This document shows positions 20,135 through 31,666 of a stretch of 64,000 nucleotides of DNA, in pieces. Source of the DNA: Aeromicrobium wangtongii (GTDB lineage: Bacteria > Actinomycetota > Actinomycetes > Propionibacteriales > Nocardioidaceae); contig NZ_CP102173.1 in the NCBI RefSeq assembly GCF_024584515.1, positions 1,674,001-1,738,000 of the forward strand, read 5' to 3'. The notes beneath the pieces are model-generated. The model saw only the letters and a program-made list of their open reading frames with translations. It searched no databases and was not told the origin of the DNA. A program made the position numbers and the translations under genes. Within the stretch, counting starts at the first letter, position 1. Each line of letters starts with the position of its first letter.

Positions 20135-21118
20135 ATGGCGATGACGGCCCAGGTGAAGGCGGAGCTCGCCAGCACCACGATCACGAAGTCGTGCTGCCGC
20201 AAGGCCGAAGTCTCCTCGATGTTGCGCTTCTCCGGCGGACTGCACATCGTCTCGGGACGCATCGTGGTCGAGGCCGAGCTCGACACGGGTGCCGCCGCCC
20301 GCCGCCTGCGCCGCGACATCGCCGAGATCTACGGGCACGACAGCGAGATCCTGGTGATGCAGAACGCCGGTATTCGCAAGGACACGCACTACGTCGTGCG
20401 GGTCTCCAAGGACGGTGAGGCGCTCGCCCGCCAGACCGGTCTGATCGACGGCAGCGGCCGTCCCATCCGTGGCCTCCCGCCACAGGTCGTGTCCGGATCG
20501 TCCTGCGACGCCGTCGCGGCCTGGCGCGGATCGTTCCTCGCGCACGGCTCGTTGACCGAGCCCGGCCGCTCGTCCGCCCTCGAGGTCAGCTGCCCCAGCC
20601 CGGAGGCCGCCCTGGCGCTGGTGGGCGCCGCCCGTCGCGTCGGCATCAGCGCCAAGGCCCGTGAGGTCCGCGGCATCGACCGGGTCGTGATCCGCGACGG
20701 CGAGGCCATCGGCGCCCTGCTGACCCGCCTGGGCGCCCACGAGTCGCTGCTGGCCTGGGAGGAGCGCCGCATGCGCCGCGAGGTCCGCGCGACGGCCAAC
20801 CGGCTGGCGAACTTCGACGATGCGAACCTGCGCCGCTCGGCCCGCGCCGCCGTGGCCGCCGGTGCGCGCGCCCAGCGTGCCCTGGAGATCCTCGGTGAGG
20901 ACGTCCCCGATCACCTCAAGATGGCCGGCAGGCTGCGCGTCGAGCACCGCCAGGCGAGCCTCGAGGAGCTCGGCCAGCTGCACGAGCCGGCCCTCACCAA
21001 GGACGCCATCGCCGGCCGCATCCGCCGGCTGCTCGCGATGGCCGACAAGCGCGCCGAGGAGCTCGGCATCCCCGACACCGAGTCGAGCCTGGGCGACGAA
21101 GTCCTCGCCGACGACTAG
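20135..21118 (+). CDS. whiA: DNA-binding protein WhiA
   Basis: 327 residues. WhiA, required for sporulation septation in Streptomyces and conserved in Gram-positives, has an N-terminal LAGLIDADG-like fold without nuclease residues ([37 protein letters not shown]) and a C-terminal helix-turn-helix (about 240-315: [19 protein letters not shown], then the recognition helix in [19 protein letters not shown]). AGGGGA precedes the ATG; a TAGGGT -10-like box lies about 55 nt upstream at the end of yvcK. Confidence 0.95.
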   Translation: MAMTAQVKAELASTTITKSCCRKAEVSSMLRFSGGLHIVSGRIVVEAELDTGAAARRLRRDIAEIYGHDSEILVMQNAGIRKDTHYVVRVSKDGEALARQTGLIDGSGRPIRGLPPQVVSGSSCDAVAAWRGSFLAHGSLTEPGRSSALEVSCPSPEAALALVGAARRVGISAKAREVRGIDRVVIRDGEAIGALLTRLGAHESLLAWEERRMRREVRATANRLANFDDANLRRSARAAVAAGARAQRALEILGEDVPDHLKMAGRLRVEHRQASLEELGQLHEPALTKDAIAGRIRRLLAMADKRAEELGIPDTESSLGDEVLADD

Positions 21119-21166
21119 TCGCATCGACCGGCCTGTGGGCTGGATCACGAGAAACACCGCAGGTGA

Positions 21167-22243
<1,077 letters not shown>

Positions 22244-22247
22244 GCCT

Positions 22248-23444
22248 GTGCAGACGATCGACGATCTGGGCGACCTGCGCGGCAAGCGCGTCCTCGTCCG
22301 CAGCGATCTCAACGTGCCGCTGGACGGGCGCACGATCACCGACGACGGCCGGGTGCGCGCGAGCGTCCCGACCATCAAGCGTCTTGCCGACGCAGGTGCC
22401 CGTGTCCTGGTGACGGCCCACCTGGGCCGGCCCGACGGCGTGCCCAACCAGGACTACTCTCTGGCGCCGGTCGCCGAGCGGCTCGCTGAGCTGCTCGGCG
22501 CCCCGGTGCTGTTCGCGAACGACACCGTCGGTCCCGAGGCGCACCGCATCGCTGCGGCGCTGCGGGACGGGCAGGTCGCCGTCCTGCAGAACGTCCGGTT
22601 CAACGAGGGCGAGACCAGCAAGGACGATGCCGTGCGCGGCGCGTTCGCCGACGAGCTCGCCTCGCTGGCCGATGTGTTCGTGTCCGACGGGTTCGGGGTC
22701 GTGCACCGCAAGCAGGCCAGCGTCTACGACATCGCGACCCGGCTACCGGCCGCGGTCGGCGGTCTCGTGGAGGCCGAGGTCACGGTGCTCAAGCGCCTGA
22801 CCGAGAGCCCCGAGCGTCCGTACACCGTCGTCCTGGGTGGGTCGAAGGTGTCCGACAAGCTCGGCGTCATCGACAACCTGCTCAGCAAGGCGGACAACCT
22901 GCTGATCGGCGGCGGGATGGTCTTCACCTTCCTGGCGGCGCAGGGTCACGAGGTCGGTCAGTCGCTGCTCGAGGAGGACCAGCTCGAGATCGCCAAGGGC
23001 TACATCGAGCAGGCCGAGGCACAGGGCGTCCGCCTCGTGCTGCCGACCGACATCGTGGTGGCACCGAAGTTCGCCGATGCGGATGCCTCCACGGTGTCCG
23101 CCGACGCGATGCCGGCCGACCAGCTCGGTCTCGACATCGGTCCGGCCTCGGCCGAGGCCTTCGCCGAGATCATCCGCGGCTCGCGCACGGTGTTCTGGAA
23201 CGGGCCCATGGGCGTGTTCGAGATGTCCTCGTTCGCGGCCGGCACCAAGGCCGTCGCCCAGGCGCTGACCGAGGTCGACGGACTGTCGGTCGTCGGCGGG
23301 GGAGACTCCGCCGCCGCGGTCCGCCAGCTCGGTTTCTCCGATGACCAGTTCGGCCACATCTCCACCGGTGGCGGGGCGAGCCTGGAGTACCTCGAGGGCA
23401 AGACGCTGCCCGGTCTCGCCATTCTCGAAGGGAACGACGCATGA
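22248..23444 (+). CDS. pgk: Phosphoglycerate kinase
   Basis: 398 residues; transfers phosphate from 1,3-bisphosphoglycerate to ADP. N-terminal RSDLNVPLD and HLGRPDG bind the substrate, [12 protein letters not shown] and the C-terminal [13 protein letters not shown] bind nucleotide, with [10 protein letters not shown] between them. GTG start 4 nt after the gap stop; its own stop overlaps tpiA in ATGA. Confidence 0.97.
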   Translation: MQTIDDLGDLRGKRVLVRSDLNVPLDGRTITDDGRVRASVPTIKRLADAGARVLVTAHLGRPDGVPNQDYSLAPVAERLAELLGAPVLFANDTVGPEAHRIAAALRDGQVAVLQNVRFNEGETSKDDAVRGAFADELASLADVFVSDGFGVVHRKQASVYDIATRLPAAVGGLVEAEVTVLKRLTESPERPYTVVLGGSKVSDKLGVIDNLLSKADNLLIGGGMVFTFLAAQGHEVGQSLLEEDQLEIAKGYIEQAEAQGVRLVLPTDIVVAPKFADADASTVSADAMPADQLGLDIGPASAEAFAEIIRGSRTVFWNGPMGVFEMSSFAAGTKAVAQALTEVDGLSVVGGGDSAAAVRQLGFSDDQFGHISTGGGASLEYLEGKTLPGLAILEGNDA

Positions 23445-24244
23445 CGTCCGCACGCAAGCCGTTGATGGCCGGCAACTGGAAGTCCAACCTCAACCACCAG
23501 GAGGCCGTGGTCCTGGTCCAGAAGCTCGCCTGGACCCTGCAGGACAAGAAGCACGACTTCGAGCGTGCCGAGGTCGTCGTGATCCCGCCGTTCACCGACA
23601 TCCGCAGCGTCCAGACGCTCGTCGACGGTGACCGGCTCATGATCGGCTACGGCGCCCAGGACGTCTCCGAGCACGACGGCGGGGCGTACACCGGTGAGAT
23701 CACCGCGGCGATGCTCGCGAAGCTGGGCTGCTCCTACGTTGTGGTGGGGCACTCCGAGCGTCGTGAGTACCACGGCGAGACCGATGCCGTGGTGAACGTC
23801 AAGGCCACCAAGGCGCTCGCAGCGGGCATCAGCCCGATCGTGTGCGTCGGCGAGGGCCTGGACGTCCGCCAGGCCGGCGAGCACGTCGCGTACACGCTCG
23901 ACCAGATCGACGGCTCGTTGGCCGGCCTGACGGCCGACCAGATGGCCGATGTGGTCATCGCCTACGAGCCGGTCTGGGCCATCGGCACCGGCGAGGTCGC
24001 CACTCCCGAGGACGCCCAGGAGGTCTGCGCGGCCATCCGTGGGCGTGTCGAACAGACCTGGTCGTCCGAGGTGGCCGCGGCAACGCGTATCCTTTACGGC
24101 GGGTCGGTGAAAGCGGCGAACATTGCCGCCATCATGGCGAAGTCGGATGTCGACGGAGCCCTGGTCGGCGGTGCAAGCCTCCAAGCGGAGGAGTTCGCCG
24201 GGATTGCCCGCTTCTATGCCATGCCGGATCTCTCCGGCGCCTGA
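23441..24244 (+). CDS. tpiA: Triose-phosphate isomerase
   Basis: 267 residues. Interconverts dihydroxyacetone phosphate and glyceraldehyde-3-phosphate. GNWKSNLN carries the catalytic Lys, [12 protein letters not shown] the His, [11 protein letters not shown] the general-base Glu and flexible lid, and YGGSVKAAN the phosphate site. ATGA overlap with pgk. Confidence 0.97.
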   Translation: MTSARKPLMAGNWKSNLNHQEAVVLVQKLAWTLQDKKHDFERAEVVVIPPFTDIRSVQTLVDGDRLMIGYGAQDVSEHDGGAYTGEITAAMLAKLGCSYVVVGHSERREYHGETDAVVNVKATKALAAGISPIVCVGEGLDVRQAGEHVAYTLDQIDGSLAGLTADQMADVVIAYEPVWAIGTGEVATPEDAQEVCAAIRGRVEQTWSSEVAAATRILYGGSVKAANIAAIMAKSDVDGALVGGASLQAEEFAGIARFYAMPDLSGA

Positions 24245-24259
24245 CAACGAAGGTCTGAC

Positions 24260-24496
24260 GTGATTCTGACGTTTTCCATACTCCTGGCGATCAGCAGCCT
24301 GCTGATGATCGTGCTGGTCCTGATGCACAAGGGACGGGGAGGCGGCCTGTCCGACATGTTCGGTGGTGGCGTGTCCAGCTCGCTGGGCGGTTCGTCCGTC
24401 GCCGAGCGCAACCTCGACCGCATCACGGTCGGTATCGCAGTCGTCTGGGTCGTGTGCATCATCGCACTCGGCCTGCTCCTGAAGGTGAGTAACTAG
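24260..24496 (+). CDS. secG: Preprotein translocase subunit SecG
   Basis: 78 residues, two hydrophobic helices (about 2-20 and 54-75) joined by a Gly-rich cytoplasmic loop (MHKGRGGGLSDMFGGG), the standard SecG layout. SecG assists SecYE in export. GTG start 15 nt after tpiA; the last base of its TAG stop is the first base of the rbpA GTG. Confidence 0.93.
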   Translation: MILTFSILLAISSLLMIVLVLMHKGRGGGLSDMFGGGVSSSLGGSSVAERNLDRITVGIAVVWVVCIIALGLLLKVSN

Positions 24497-24849
24497 TGGC
24501 AGCAGGTGCTATCCGGGGTAGTCGTATCGGCTCCGGTCCCATGGGTGAGGCAGAGCGTGGCGAGGCGGCTCCCCGCCAGTTCGTGACGTTCTTCTGCATC
24601 AACAACCACACGACCGAGCTGCAGTTCGCGATCGAGGCCGAGGTGCCGGAGTCGTGGGACTGCCCGCGCTGCGGCATGCCGGCCAGCGTGGACTCCGACA
24701 ACCGTCCGACGGCCAAGAAGATCGAGCCGTACAAGACGCACCTGGCCTACGTGAAGGAGCGTCGCTCCGAGACCGAGGCCGACGAGATCCTGAAGGAAGC
24801 CGTCGAGATGCTGCGCAGCAAGCGCAAGTCCGGCGAGATCATCTTCTAG
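24496..24849 (+). CDS. rbpA: RNA polymerase-binding protein RbpA
   Basis: 117 residues. RbpA is an actinobacterial activator that binds the housekeeping sigma factor and stabilises the open complex. Visible: an N-terminal tail with RGSRIGSG, a central beta-domain with the Cys/His zinc-type residues (FFCINNHTTELQF; WDCPRCGMPAS), a basic linker and the C-terminal sigma-interacting region EADEILKEAVEMLRSKRKS. One-base overlap with secG. Confidence 0.96.
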   Translation: MAAGAIRGSRIGSGPMGEAERGEAAPRQFVTFFCINNHTTELQFAIEAEVPESWDCPRCGMPASVDSDNRPTAKKIEPYKTHLAYVKERRSETEADEILKEAVEMLRSKRKSGEIIF

Positions 24850-24869
24850 ACCTCCCGCCGGTGGTGGTC

Positions 24870-24957
24870 GGTTTACCACGGTCCCACCGCAAACCTCGTC
24901 CGCCCACTGGAGATTTCCGGTGGGCGGACGACGTTTGCCAGGGGACCGTGGTAAACC
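24870..24957. repeat. Two-layer nested palindrome between convergent genes
   Basis: Outer perfect 16-bp arms GGTTTACCACGGTCCC (24870-24885) and complement (24942-24957); inner 17-bp arms AAACctCGTCCGCCCAC (24891-24907) and 24920-24936, with mismatches only at the two lower-case positions, around a 12-nt loop. It sits 20 nt after rbpA and 18 nt before the hydrolase stop, filling the spacer between convergent genes. Likely a bidirectional transcription barrier or processing signal; no T-tract. Confidence 0.85.
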
Positions 24958-24975
24958 GTCACCAGCGGGGACGTC

Positions 24976-25818
24976 TCAGGGCAGCTGCTCGGCCAGGAAC
25001 TGGACGACCTGGGTCGCGAAGACGTCATTGTCGTCGCCGGCGACCATGTGCCCGGCCTTCGCCTCGCGCACGACCGCGTGCCCGATCAGCTGCTGCAGCT
25101 CGGCGGCGCCCTCGGGCGACACCACATCGGACGACGCTCCCCGCACGAGCAGGGTGGGGACGGTGACACGTTCCGCGGCGGCCTTGAGCCGGGCGTAGCC
25201 GGCTTCTCGACTCGGCTCGTCGCGGACCCGCAGGAACGCCGGGTCCCAGTGCCAGCGCCAACGCCCGTCCTCGCCACGTCGGACGTTCTTGGTGAGGCCG
25301 CTCAGGTTCGAAGGGCGCTTGCGGTGCGGGTTGTACGCCGCGATCGCGTCGGCGACCTCGTCCAGCGAGCCGAAGCCGTCGGGGGCGCTGGCCATGAAGT
25401 CCAGGATGCGTCGTGTGCCGACGGCCTCGACCCGCGGAGCCACGTCGACGAGCACCAGCGCGCGGGCCAGCCCGGGCGTCTCGCCCGCGGCCACCAGGGA
25501 TGTCATGCCGCCCAGCGACGCGCCGATGAGCACCGGGGGCTCACCGACGGCATCGATGACCCGCTGCAGATCTCCCACCAGGGCGTCGATGGAGTAGTCG
25601 GCTTCTGCGTCCCAGTCGCTGTCGCCGTGGCCGCGGGCGTCCAGCGACATCGTCGTCCAGCCGGCGTCGGCGAACCGGGCGCCGCTGCGTGCCCAGGAGT
25701 GACGGGTCTGCCCGCCGCCGTGCAGGAGCAGGACCGTCCCGAGCGGGTCCGCGACCGCCCAGCGGTCACCCACGAGCATCCCGGCTGCGCCCTGGAACTT
25801 GATGGTCTCCGGCGTCAT
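24976..25818 (-). CDS. Alpha/beta-fold hydrolase
   Basis: 280 residues. Catalytic triad pieces: oxyanion LLLHGGGQTRHSW, nucleophile GASLGG (GxSxG), Asp in GASSDVVSP and His in AGHMVAGD. Esterase or epoxide-hydrolase-like; substrate unknown. The ATG overlaps the pgl stop as ATGA (25815-25818), making it the last gene of the tal-pgi-zwf-opcA-pgl operon. Confidence 0.9.
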   Translation of the reverse strand: MTPETIKFQGAAGMLVGDRWAVADPLGTVLLLHGGGQTRHSWARSGARFADAGWTTMSLDARGHGDSDWDAEADYSIDALVGDLQRVIDAVGEPPVLIGASLGGMTSLVAAGETPGLARALVLVDVAPRVEAVGTRRILDFMASAPDGFGSLDEVADAIAAYNPHRKRPSNLSGLTKNVRRGEDGRWRWHWDPAFLRVRDEPSREAGYARLKAAAERVTVPTLLVRGASSDVVSPEGAAELQQLIGHAVVREAKAGHMVAGDDNDVFATQVVQFLAEQLP

Positions 25819-26516
25819 GCGGGCAGCTTCGAGGCCGCGGCCTCGTCGAGCAGCCACACGGTCTCGTCGAGCCCTGCAGCGCCCGCTGCCGGGGTGGAGT
25901 CGACATCGGCGCCGCCCACCGCGCGCGCGACCGCCTCGGCCTTCCCCTCGCCCGACACGATCAGCCAGACGCTGCGCGCGTGGTTGAGCGCCGGATAGGT
26001 CAACGAGATGCGTTGCGGCGGCGGCTTGGGGGAGTCGAACACCTCCACCGCCCGCCGAGTGGTCTCGTGCACCTGCGGGAAGCCGGGGAACAGTGATGCG
26101 ATGTGTCCGTCCGGTCCGACGCCGTGCAGCACCAGGTCGAAGGGATCTGCCGGCAGCGTGGCGGCGTAGCCGTCGGCGGCCTCGGCCATGCTCTCGGAGC
26201 AGCCGTGGGCCGGCATCGCGTGGATGCGCGCCTCGGGCACGCCGAGCCGGGTCAGGAAGGCGTCGCGGGCCTGCTGGTCGTTGCGGTCGGCGTGCCCGGC
26301 CGGGACGAACCGCTCGTCGCCCCAGTAGAAGTCGACCGAGGACCAGTCGACGTCACCTGCCTGGATGCGCTCGTACGCGGCGATCGCGATGGTTCCGCCG
26401 GTCAGCACGACCGACGGGGTCCGTCCATCGGCCTGCACGGAGGCGAGGTGCTCGACGAGACGGTCGGCGATGCCCTGGGCGAGGCTGTCGGCGTCGGGCC
26501 AGATGTCGACGGTCAT
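25815..26516 (-). CDS. pgl: 6-phosphogluconolactonase
   Basis: 233 residues, DevB type. Hydrolyses 6-phosphogluconolactone, step two of the oxidative pentose-phosphate pathway. VVLTGGTIAIAAYERI, VDFYWGDERFVPAGHADRN and LHGVGPDGHIASLFPG are the sugar-phosphate-isomerase-like motifs. Start overlaps the opcA stop in ATGA. Confidence 0.95.
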   Translation of the reverse strand: MTVDIWPDADSLAQGIADRLVEHLASVQADGRTPSVVLTGGTIAIAAYERIQAGDVDWSSVDFYWGDERFVPAGHADRNDQQARDAFLTRLGVPEARIHAMPAHGCSESMAEAADGYAATLPADPFDLVLHGVGPDGHIASLFPGFPQVHETTRRAVEVFDSPKPPPQRISLTYPALNHARSVWLIVSGEGKAEAVARAVGGADVDSTPAAGAAGLDETVWLLDEAAASKLPA

Positions 26517-27415
26517 GAGTTCTCCAGCATGTGGTGGATCGTGTCGGCGTAGATGTCGTCGGCGTCGAGACGGCGCAGGTCTTCGGCGAGCAGCATCGCC
26601 AGTGGTCGAGCACCCAGCGGCACCTCACGCGGTGAGGAGCCGGGGACGCTGAACTGGCACGACGTGCTGTCGATGCGCTCGATCACGACATCGCCGACCG
26701 AGGTGTTCAGCACGACCGACATGATCTGCTCGGCGTCGGTGCGCTTGGCCGTGATCGAGATGCCCAGCCGGCTCTCCAGCCACGCCACGAGCAGCGTCGC
26801 CGCCGGGTTGCTGGCGCTGGCCGTCACGGTGCCGCCGGTGACCTCGCCGGGGGACTGGTCCAGTGCCGCGGCCAGCAGCGCACGCCATGGGGTCAGCCTG
26901 GTCCACGACAGATCCGTGTCGCCGGGGGAGTAGGCACGGGCGACGGCCTTCAGGGAGCGGGTCGGCGAGTCAGTGGCCTCGGCGTCGGTCAGCCGGCGGC
27001 GGGCGAGCTGCCCGATCGCGTCCTTGGACGGATCGGCCGGCGGCTTGCCCGGCCACCACACGACGACGGGGGAGTCCGGCAGCAGCAGCGGCAGGACGAC
27101 GGACTCGGCATGCTTCGTCAGCTCACCGGAGATGCGCAGCAGGATGGACTCGCCCGACGAGCTCTCGCCGACCCGCACCTTGGCGTTGAGCTTGGCCGCG
27201 CCACGCCCGTCGCCCAGGATGACGCCGATGATCCGCGAGGGGTGCTCGCGCGACAGCATCGTGGCGGTCTTGAGCGCCTCGCTGACGTTCTCGTCGTCGG
27301 TGACGACCAGCAGCGTCAGCACCATGTCCATGGCCGGGCTGCCGGCAGCGGACCGCGCCTTGACCAGTGCTCGGGCGATGCGGGACGAATTGGTGTTCTC
27401 GAGCGCGATCTCCAC
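26513..27415 (-). CDS. opcA: Glucose-6-phosphate dehydrogenase assembly protein OpcA
   Basis: 300 residues. OpcA is an actinobacterial and cyanobacterial partner required for active or redox-regulated glucose-6-phosphate dehydrogenase; it lies, as usual, between zwf and pgl. N-terminal EIALENTNSSRIARALVKAR and the central VVWWPGKPPADPSKDAIGQLARRRLTDAE are family hallmarks. The GTG start shares one base with the zwf TAG stop; a longer ATG start inside zwf is rejected. Confidence 0.95.
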   Translation of the reverse strand: MEIALENTNSSRIARALVKARSAAGSPAMDMVLTLLVVTDDENVSEALKTATMLSREHPSRIIGVILGDGRGAAKLNAKVRVGESSSGESILLRISGELTKHAESVVLPLLLPDSPVVVWWPGKPPADPSKDAIGQLARRRLTDAEATDSPTRSLKAVARAYSPGDTDLSWTRLTPWRALLAAALDQSPGEVTGGTVTASASNPAATLLVAWLESRLGISITAKRTDAEQIMSVVLNTSVGDVVIERIDSTSCQFSVPGSSPREVPLGARPLAMLLAEDLRRLDADDIYADTIHHMLENS

Positions 27416-28950
27416 TACGGACGCCTCCAGGTGCGGCCGTCGCGGGCCATCATCTCGTCTGCGGACGCAGGGCCCCACGTGCCGGCCTGATAGGTGTCCA
27501 TCGTGCCGTCCTTCCGCCAGTGCTCGATCACGGGATCGAGGATCTTCCAGGCCAGCTCGACCTCCTGGTGCTGCGGGAACAGCGGCGGATCGCCCAGGAG
27601 CACGTCCAGGATGAGTCGCTCGTACGCCTCGGGGCTGCTCTCGACGAAGGCGCCGCCGTACGCGAAGTCCATGTTGACGTCACGGATCTCCATCGTGGTG
27701 CCCGGGACCTTCGCGCCGAAGCGCAGCGTGACACCCTCGTCGGGCTGGATGCGCATGACCAGCGCGTTCTGGCCCAGCTCCTCGATGTCATTCTTGCTGA
27801 ACGGCTGGTGCGGGGCGCGCTTGAAGACGACCGCGACCTCGGTGACCCGTCGTCCCAGACGCTTGCCCGTGCGCAGGTAGAACGGCACACCCGCCCAGCG
27901 CCGGGTCGAGACGTCGACGCGGATCGCCGCATACGTCTCCGCGCGGGAGTCCGGCTTCACGCCCTCCTCCTCGAGGTATCCGCGCACCTTCTCGCCACCG
28001 GCCCAGCCGGCGACGTACTGCGCCTGAGCGGTGTGCAGGTCCAGGTCGTCGGCCGGACGCGCATTCGCGAGGATCTTCTGCTTCTCCAGGCGAAGGCTCC
28101 GGGCGTTGAACGAGACGGGCTCCTCCATCGCGATGAGCGCCATCAGCTGCAGGAGGTGGTTCTGGATGACGTCGCGGGCCGCGCCGATGCTGTCGTAGTA
28201 GCCGGCGCGTGATCCGATGCCGATGTCCTCGGCCATCGTGATCTGCACGTGGTCGACGTAGTGGCTGTTCCAGATCGGCTCGAACATCCCGTTGGCGAAG
28301 CGGAAGGCCAAGATGTTCTGGACCGTCTCCTTGCCCAGGTAGTGGTCGATGCGGAAGACCGACTCGCTGGAGAAGACGTCGCCGACGATGCGGTTGAGCT
28401 CCTCGGCCGAGGCCAGGTCGTGCCCGAACGGCTTCTCGATGACGACCCGGCGCCATCCCTTGGCCGAGGTCGCCAGCCCGTGCTTCTTGATCTGCGAGAC
28501 GACGACAGGGAACAGACCCGGGGGGATCGACAGGTAGAAGGCGTGATTGCCGCCGGTGCCCTGCTGCTCGTCGAGGTCGGCCATCGTGTCGGCCAGCCGC
28601 TCCCAGGCCTCGTCGTCGTCGAACTCGCCCGGGACGAACCGGATGCCGGCGGCCAGCTGCTTCCAGACCGTCTCGCTCCACGGCGTGCGGGCGCCGTCCT
28701 TGGCCGCATCGCGGATCAGGGTGGAGAACGACTCCGTGCCGAAGTCCTGGCGGGCGAATCCCACCAGGGCGAAGCCGGGAGGCAGCAGACCCCGGTTGGC
28801 CAGGTCGTAGACGGCCGGGATGAGCTTCTTCTTGGCCAGGTCGCCGGTGACGCCGAACAGGATCAGGCTGCAGGGCCCCGCGATGCGGGGGAGCCGCCGA
28901 TCGCGCGGGTCCCGGAGCGGGTTGCTGACATCCACCGGGCGTTCGGTCAT
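27415..28950 (-). CDS. zwf: Glucose-6-phosphate 1-dehydrogenase
   Basis: 511 residues. Makes NADPH and 6-phosphogluconolactone. Nucleotide-binding FGVTGDLAKKKLIPAVYDL and the active-site RIDHYLGKETVQN with catalytic His and Lys are intact. Its ATG overlaps the pgi stop (ATGA), and opcA starts on its stop codon, so pgi-zwf-opcA-pgl are translationally coupled. Confidence 0.97.
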   Translation of the reverse strand: MTERPVDVSNPLRDPRDRRLPRIAGPCSLILFGVTGDLAKKKLIPAVYDLANRGLLPPGFALVGFARQDFGTESFSTLIRDAAKDGARTPWSETVWKQLAAGIRFVPGEFDDDEAWERLADTMADLDEQQGTGGNHAFYLSIPPGLFPVVVSQIKKHGLATSAKGWRRVVIEKPFGHDLASAEELNRIVGDVFSSESVFRIDHYLGKETVQNILAFRFANGMFEPIWNSHYVDHVQITMAEDIGIGSRAGYYDSIGAARDVIQNHLLQLMALIAMEEPVSFNARSLRLEKQKILANARPADDLDLHTAQAQYVAGWAGGEKVRGYLEEEGVKPDSRAETYAAIRVDVSTRRWAGVPFYLRTGKRLGRRVTEVAVVFKRAPHQPFSKNDIEELGQNALVMRIQPDEGVTLRFGAKVPGTTMEIRDVNMDFAYGGAFVESSPEAYERLILDVLLGDPPLFPQHQEVELAWKILDPVIEHWRKDGTMDTYQAGTWGPASADEMMARDGRTWRRP

Positions 28951-30530
28951 TCCAGCAGCCCTCGGATCGTCTCCAGGCCGGCTGGCACATCGCTCAGGTG
29001 CAGCCGCAGCACCGGTCGGCCGTGATCGCGAAGGACCGCCGCGTCACCCGCGGCCTGCGAGTCGATGAACGAGCCGAAGGTGAAGTCGCGGCCCGCGATC
29101 GGCAGGTCGTGCTCCGGCGCGCCCGTGACCTGCAGGAACACGCCGTTCGGCGTGCCGCCCTTGTGGTACTGACCGGTCGAGTGCAGGAAGCGCGGTCCCC
29201 AGCCGAAGGTCACCGGACGCCCGAGGCGGGCCGCGGCGACCTCACGGACCTCGGCGAAGTCGGCGTACGCCAGGCGATCGAGGTAGACCTGTATCGCCAG
29301 GTAGCCCGCGTCGAGATCGACCTGGTCGAGCAGCGCCCGTACCGATTCGGCCAGCGACGAGCCGCTGCCGTAGACGTCGATGCCGTTCTCGGTGTAGTCC
29401 GGCGACGGGACCGACCCGGCGCCGTCCAGCAGCTCACGGGCGGCCTTCTTCGCGCTCTCCACGTCGGGCTGGTCGAAGGGATCGATACCGATCGCCCGCC
29501 CGGCCACGGCGACCGCGACCTCCCACAGCAGCATCTGGGCGCCGAGGGAGCCCTGCAGGGCAGCCGCGTAGCCGGACTGCGCCTTGGGTGCCTCGTCCGT
29601 GCCGATCGAGACCAGGACGGAGTCCGATGTGCTGGGGTTGAAGTTGACGGCGTTCTCGAACGGCACGACGACCGGCAGGATGCCCTTGCCGAGCTTGCCG
29701 GTCGACTCGGCGACCAGCTGCTCGATCCAGTCACCCACCCCGTGGCCGGTCTGGTCCGACAGCACCAGCTTGTCGACGCCGTGGGCGTTGGCGACGCCGA
29801 GCATGACGCCCAGCTGCAGCGCGGGATTGCTCGGGTCGTCGGCGTACAGGGACGCCTCGGCGTCCGCGGCACCGTCCAGCAGCGCGCCGATGTCCGCGCC
29901 GGCCAGCCCGCTGGGGACCAGGCCGAACGCGGTCAGCGCCGAGTAGCGCCCGCCGACGTGCGGATCGGCGCGAAAGACCCGGTAGCCGGTCTCGGTCGCC
30001 TGCTGGTCGAGCGGGGAGTCCGGGTCGGTCACGACGATGATGCGCTCGAGCGGGTCGATGCCGGCCTCGGTGAAGGCGTGCTCGTAGGCGCGTCGCTGGC
30101 TGTCGGTCTCGATCGTCCCGCCGGACTTGCTGGACACCACGACGACCGTCCGGTCCAGTCGATCGGCGATGGCCCCACGGACCATGTCAGGCTGCGAGGA
30201 GTCCAGCACCGTCAGGGCGACGCCGGCGGTGTGACAGATGACCTCCGGCGCGAGCGAGGACCCACCCATGCCGCACAGCACGATGTGGTCCAGACCCTTG
30301 CCCAGCAGCTGTTCGCGCAGCTCGGAGATCTCGCCCACCAGGGAGCGGGACGACTCGGGCAGGTGGGTCCAGCTGAGCCGGATGCTGGCCTCGGACTCCG
30401 CCTCAGGACCCCACAGCGTGGGGTCCTGGGCCGAGATTCGTGATGCGACCTGGTCGACGATGGCACTGCTCAGTGCCTCATCGAAGTCCTGCTGGGACGG
30501 GACACTGAGAACGACGTCGACCTCGGCCAT
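28947..30530 (-). CDS. pgi: Glucose-6-phosphate isomerase
   Basis: 527 residues, the actinobacterial type that clusters with tal. Interconverts glucose-6-phosphate and fructose-6-phosphate. SIS-like sugar-phosphate site in CGMGGSSLAPEV and VVSSKSGGTIET, with GVGDWIEQLVAESTGKLGKG and the C-terminal HSTGQYHKGG. Follows tal after 3 nt. Confidence 0.93.
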   Translation of the reverse strand: MAEVDVVLSVPSQQDFDEALSSAIVDQVASRISAQDPTLWGPEAESEASIRLSWTHLPESSRSLVGEISELREQLLGKGLDHIVLCGMGGSSLAPEVICHTAGVALTVLDSSQPDMVRGAIADRLDRTVVVVSSKSGGTIETDSQRRAYEHAFTEAGIDPLERIIVVTDPDSPLDQQATETGYRVFRADPHVGGRYSALTAFGLVPSGLAGADIGALLDGAADAEASLYADDPSNPALQLGVMLGVANAHGVDKLVLSDQTGHGVGDWIEQLVAESTGKLGKGILPVVVPFENAVNFNPSTSDSVLVSIGTDEAPKAQSGYAAALQGSLGAQMLLWEVAVAVAGRAIGIDPFDQPDVESAKKAARELLDGAGSVPSPDYTENGIDVYGSGSSLAESVRALLDQVDLDAGYLAIQVYLDRLAYADFAEVREVAAARLGRPVTFGWGPRFLHSTGQYHKGGTPNGVFLQVTGAPEHDLPIAGRDFTFGSFIDSQAAGDAAVLRDHGRPVLRLHLSDVPAGLETIRGLLE

Positions 30531-30533
30531 GGA

Positions 30534-31622
30534 TCAGGCCTTGTCGAGCTCGGCCTGGACCGTCTCGAGCAGCTCGTTCCAGGAGGCCTCGAACTTGTCG
30601 AGCCCTTCGTCCTCGAGCAGCCTGACGACCTCGTCGTAGGAGATCCCCTCGCGCTCCAGCGCCGCGAACGCGTCGCGCGACTCCTCGTACGTGTTGTGCA
30701 CCCGGTCACCGATGACCTCGCCGTGATCGGCGAATGCCTCCAGCGTCTTCTCCGGCATCGTGTTGACGGTGCCGTTCACCACGAGCTCGGAGACGTAGAG
30801 CGTGTCCGGCAGGTTCGGGTCCTTGACGCCGGTCGACGCCCACAGCGGACGCTGCGGGTTGGCGCCCTTGGCCTTGAGGGCCTCGAAGCGGTCGGAGCCG
30901 AACATGTCCTCGTACGCCTCGAACGCGAGGCGGGCGTTGGCCAGGGCGGCCGTTCCGCGCAGCGGGCTGTCCTCCGGAAGCCGCTTGTCGACCTCGGTGT
31001 CGACCCGGCTGACGAAGAACGAGGCGACCGAGTGGATCGTCGACAGGTCGCGTCCGGCCTCGGCCGCCTGCTCCAGACCGCTCAGGTAGGCGTCCATGAC
31101 GCCGCGGTAGCGCTCCAGGGAGAAGATCAGCGTCACGTTGACGCTGATGCCCTCGGCGATCGCGGCGGTGATCGCCGGAAGGCCCTCGAGCGTCGCCGGG
31201 ATCTTGATCATGAGGTTCGGGCGGCTGACCCGCTCCCACAGCCGGTGGGCGAGCTTGATGGTGCCCTCGGTGTCGCGGGCCAGGTCGGGGTCGACCTCCA
31301 GCGAGACCCGGCCGTCGAAACCGCCGCTGGCCTCGTAGACCGGCATCATGATGTCGCAGCCGTTCTGGACGTCGGTCGTGGTGATCTCGAAGACGGTCGT
31401 GGCGATGTCGGCGCCGGACTCCTTGAGCTCCTTGACCTGCGGCTCGTACTTCTCACCCTTGGCCAGGGCCGAGGCGAAGATCGACGGGTTGGTCGTGACT
31501 CCGACGACACCGGACTCGGCGACGAGCTGGGCCAGGTTGCCGGACTCGATGCGCTCGCGGGACAGGTCGTCCAGCCAGATCGACACTCCCGCATCGGCGA
31601 GAGCCTTGAGACGGTCGTTCAT
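30534..31622 (-). CDS. tal: Transaldolase
   Basis: 362 residues. Transfers dihydroxyacetone units in the non-oxidative pentose-phosphate branch. Signatures are [14 protein letters not shown] and the Schiff-base Lys in [14 protein letters not shown]. The ATG at 31622 starts [16 protein letters not shown], the standard N-terminus, with AGGAG upstream; the frame is open further upstream but without family similarity. 44 bp after tkt. Confidence 0.95.
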   Translation of the reverse strand: MNDRLKALADAGVSIWLDDLSRERIESGNLAQLVAESGVVGVTTNPSIFASALAKGEKYEPQVKELKESGADIATTVFEITTTDVQNGCDIMMPVYEASGGFDGRVSLEVDPDLARDTEGTIKLAHRLWERVSRPNLMIKIPATLEGLPAITAAIAEGISVNVTLIFSLERYRGVMDAYLSGLEQAAEAGRDLSTIHSVASFFVSRVDTEVDKRLPEDSPLRGTAALANARLAFEAYEDMFGSDRFEALKAKGANPQRPLWASTGVKDPNLPDTLYVSELVVNGTVNTMPEKTLEAFADHGEVIGDRVHNTYEESRDAFAALEREGISYDEVVRLLEDEGLDKFEASWNELLETVQAELDKA

Positions 31623-31666
31623 GGGTGTGCTCCTTCGTGAGGAAACTTCTGCGGATCGCAGGCGCG

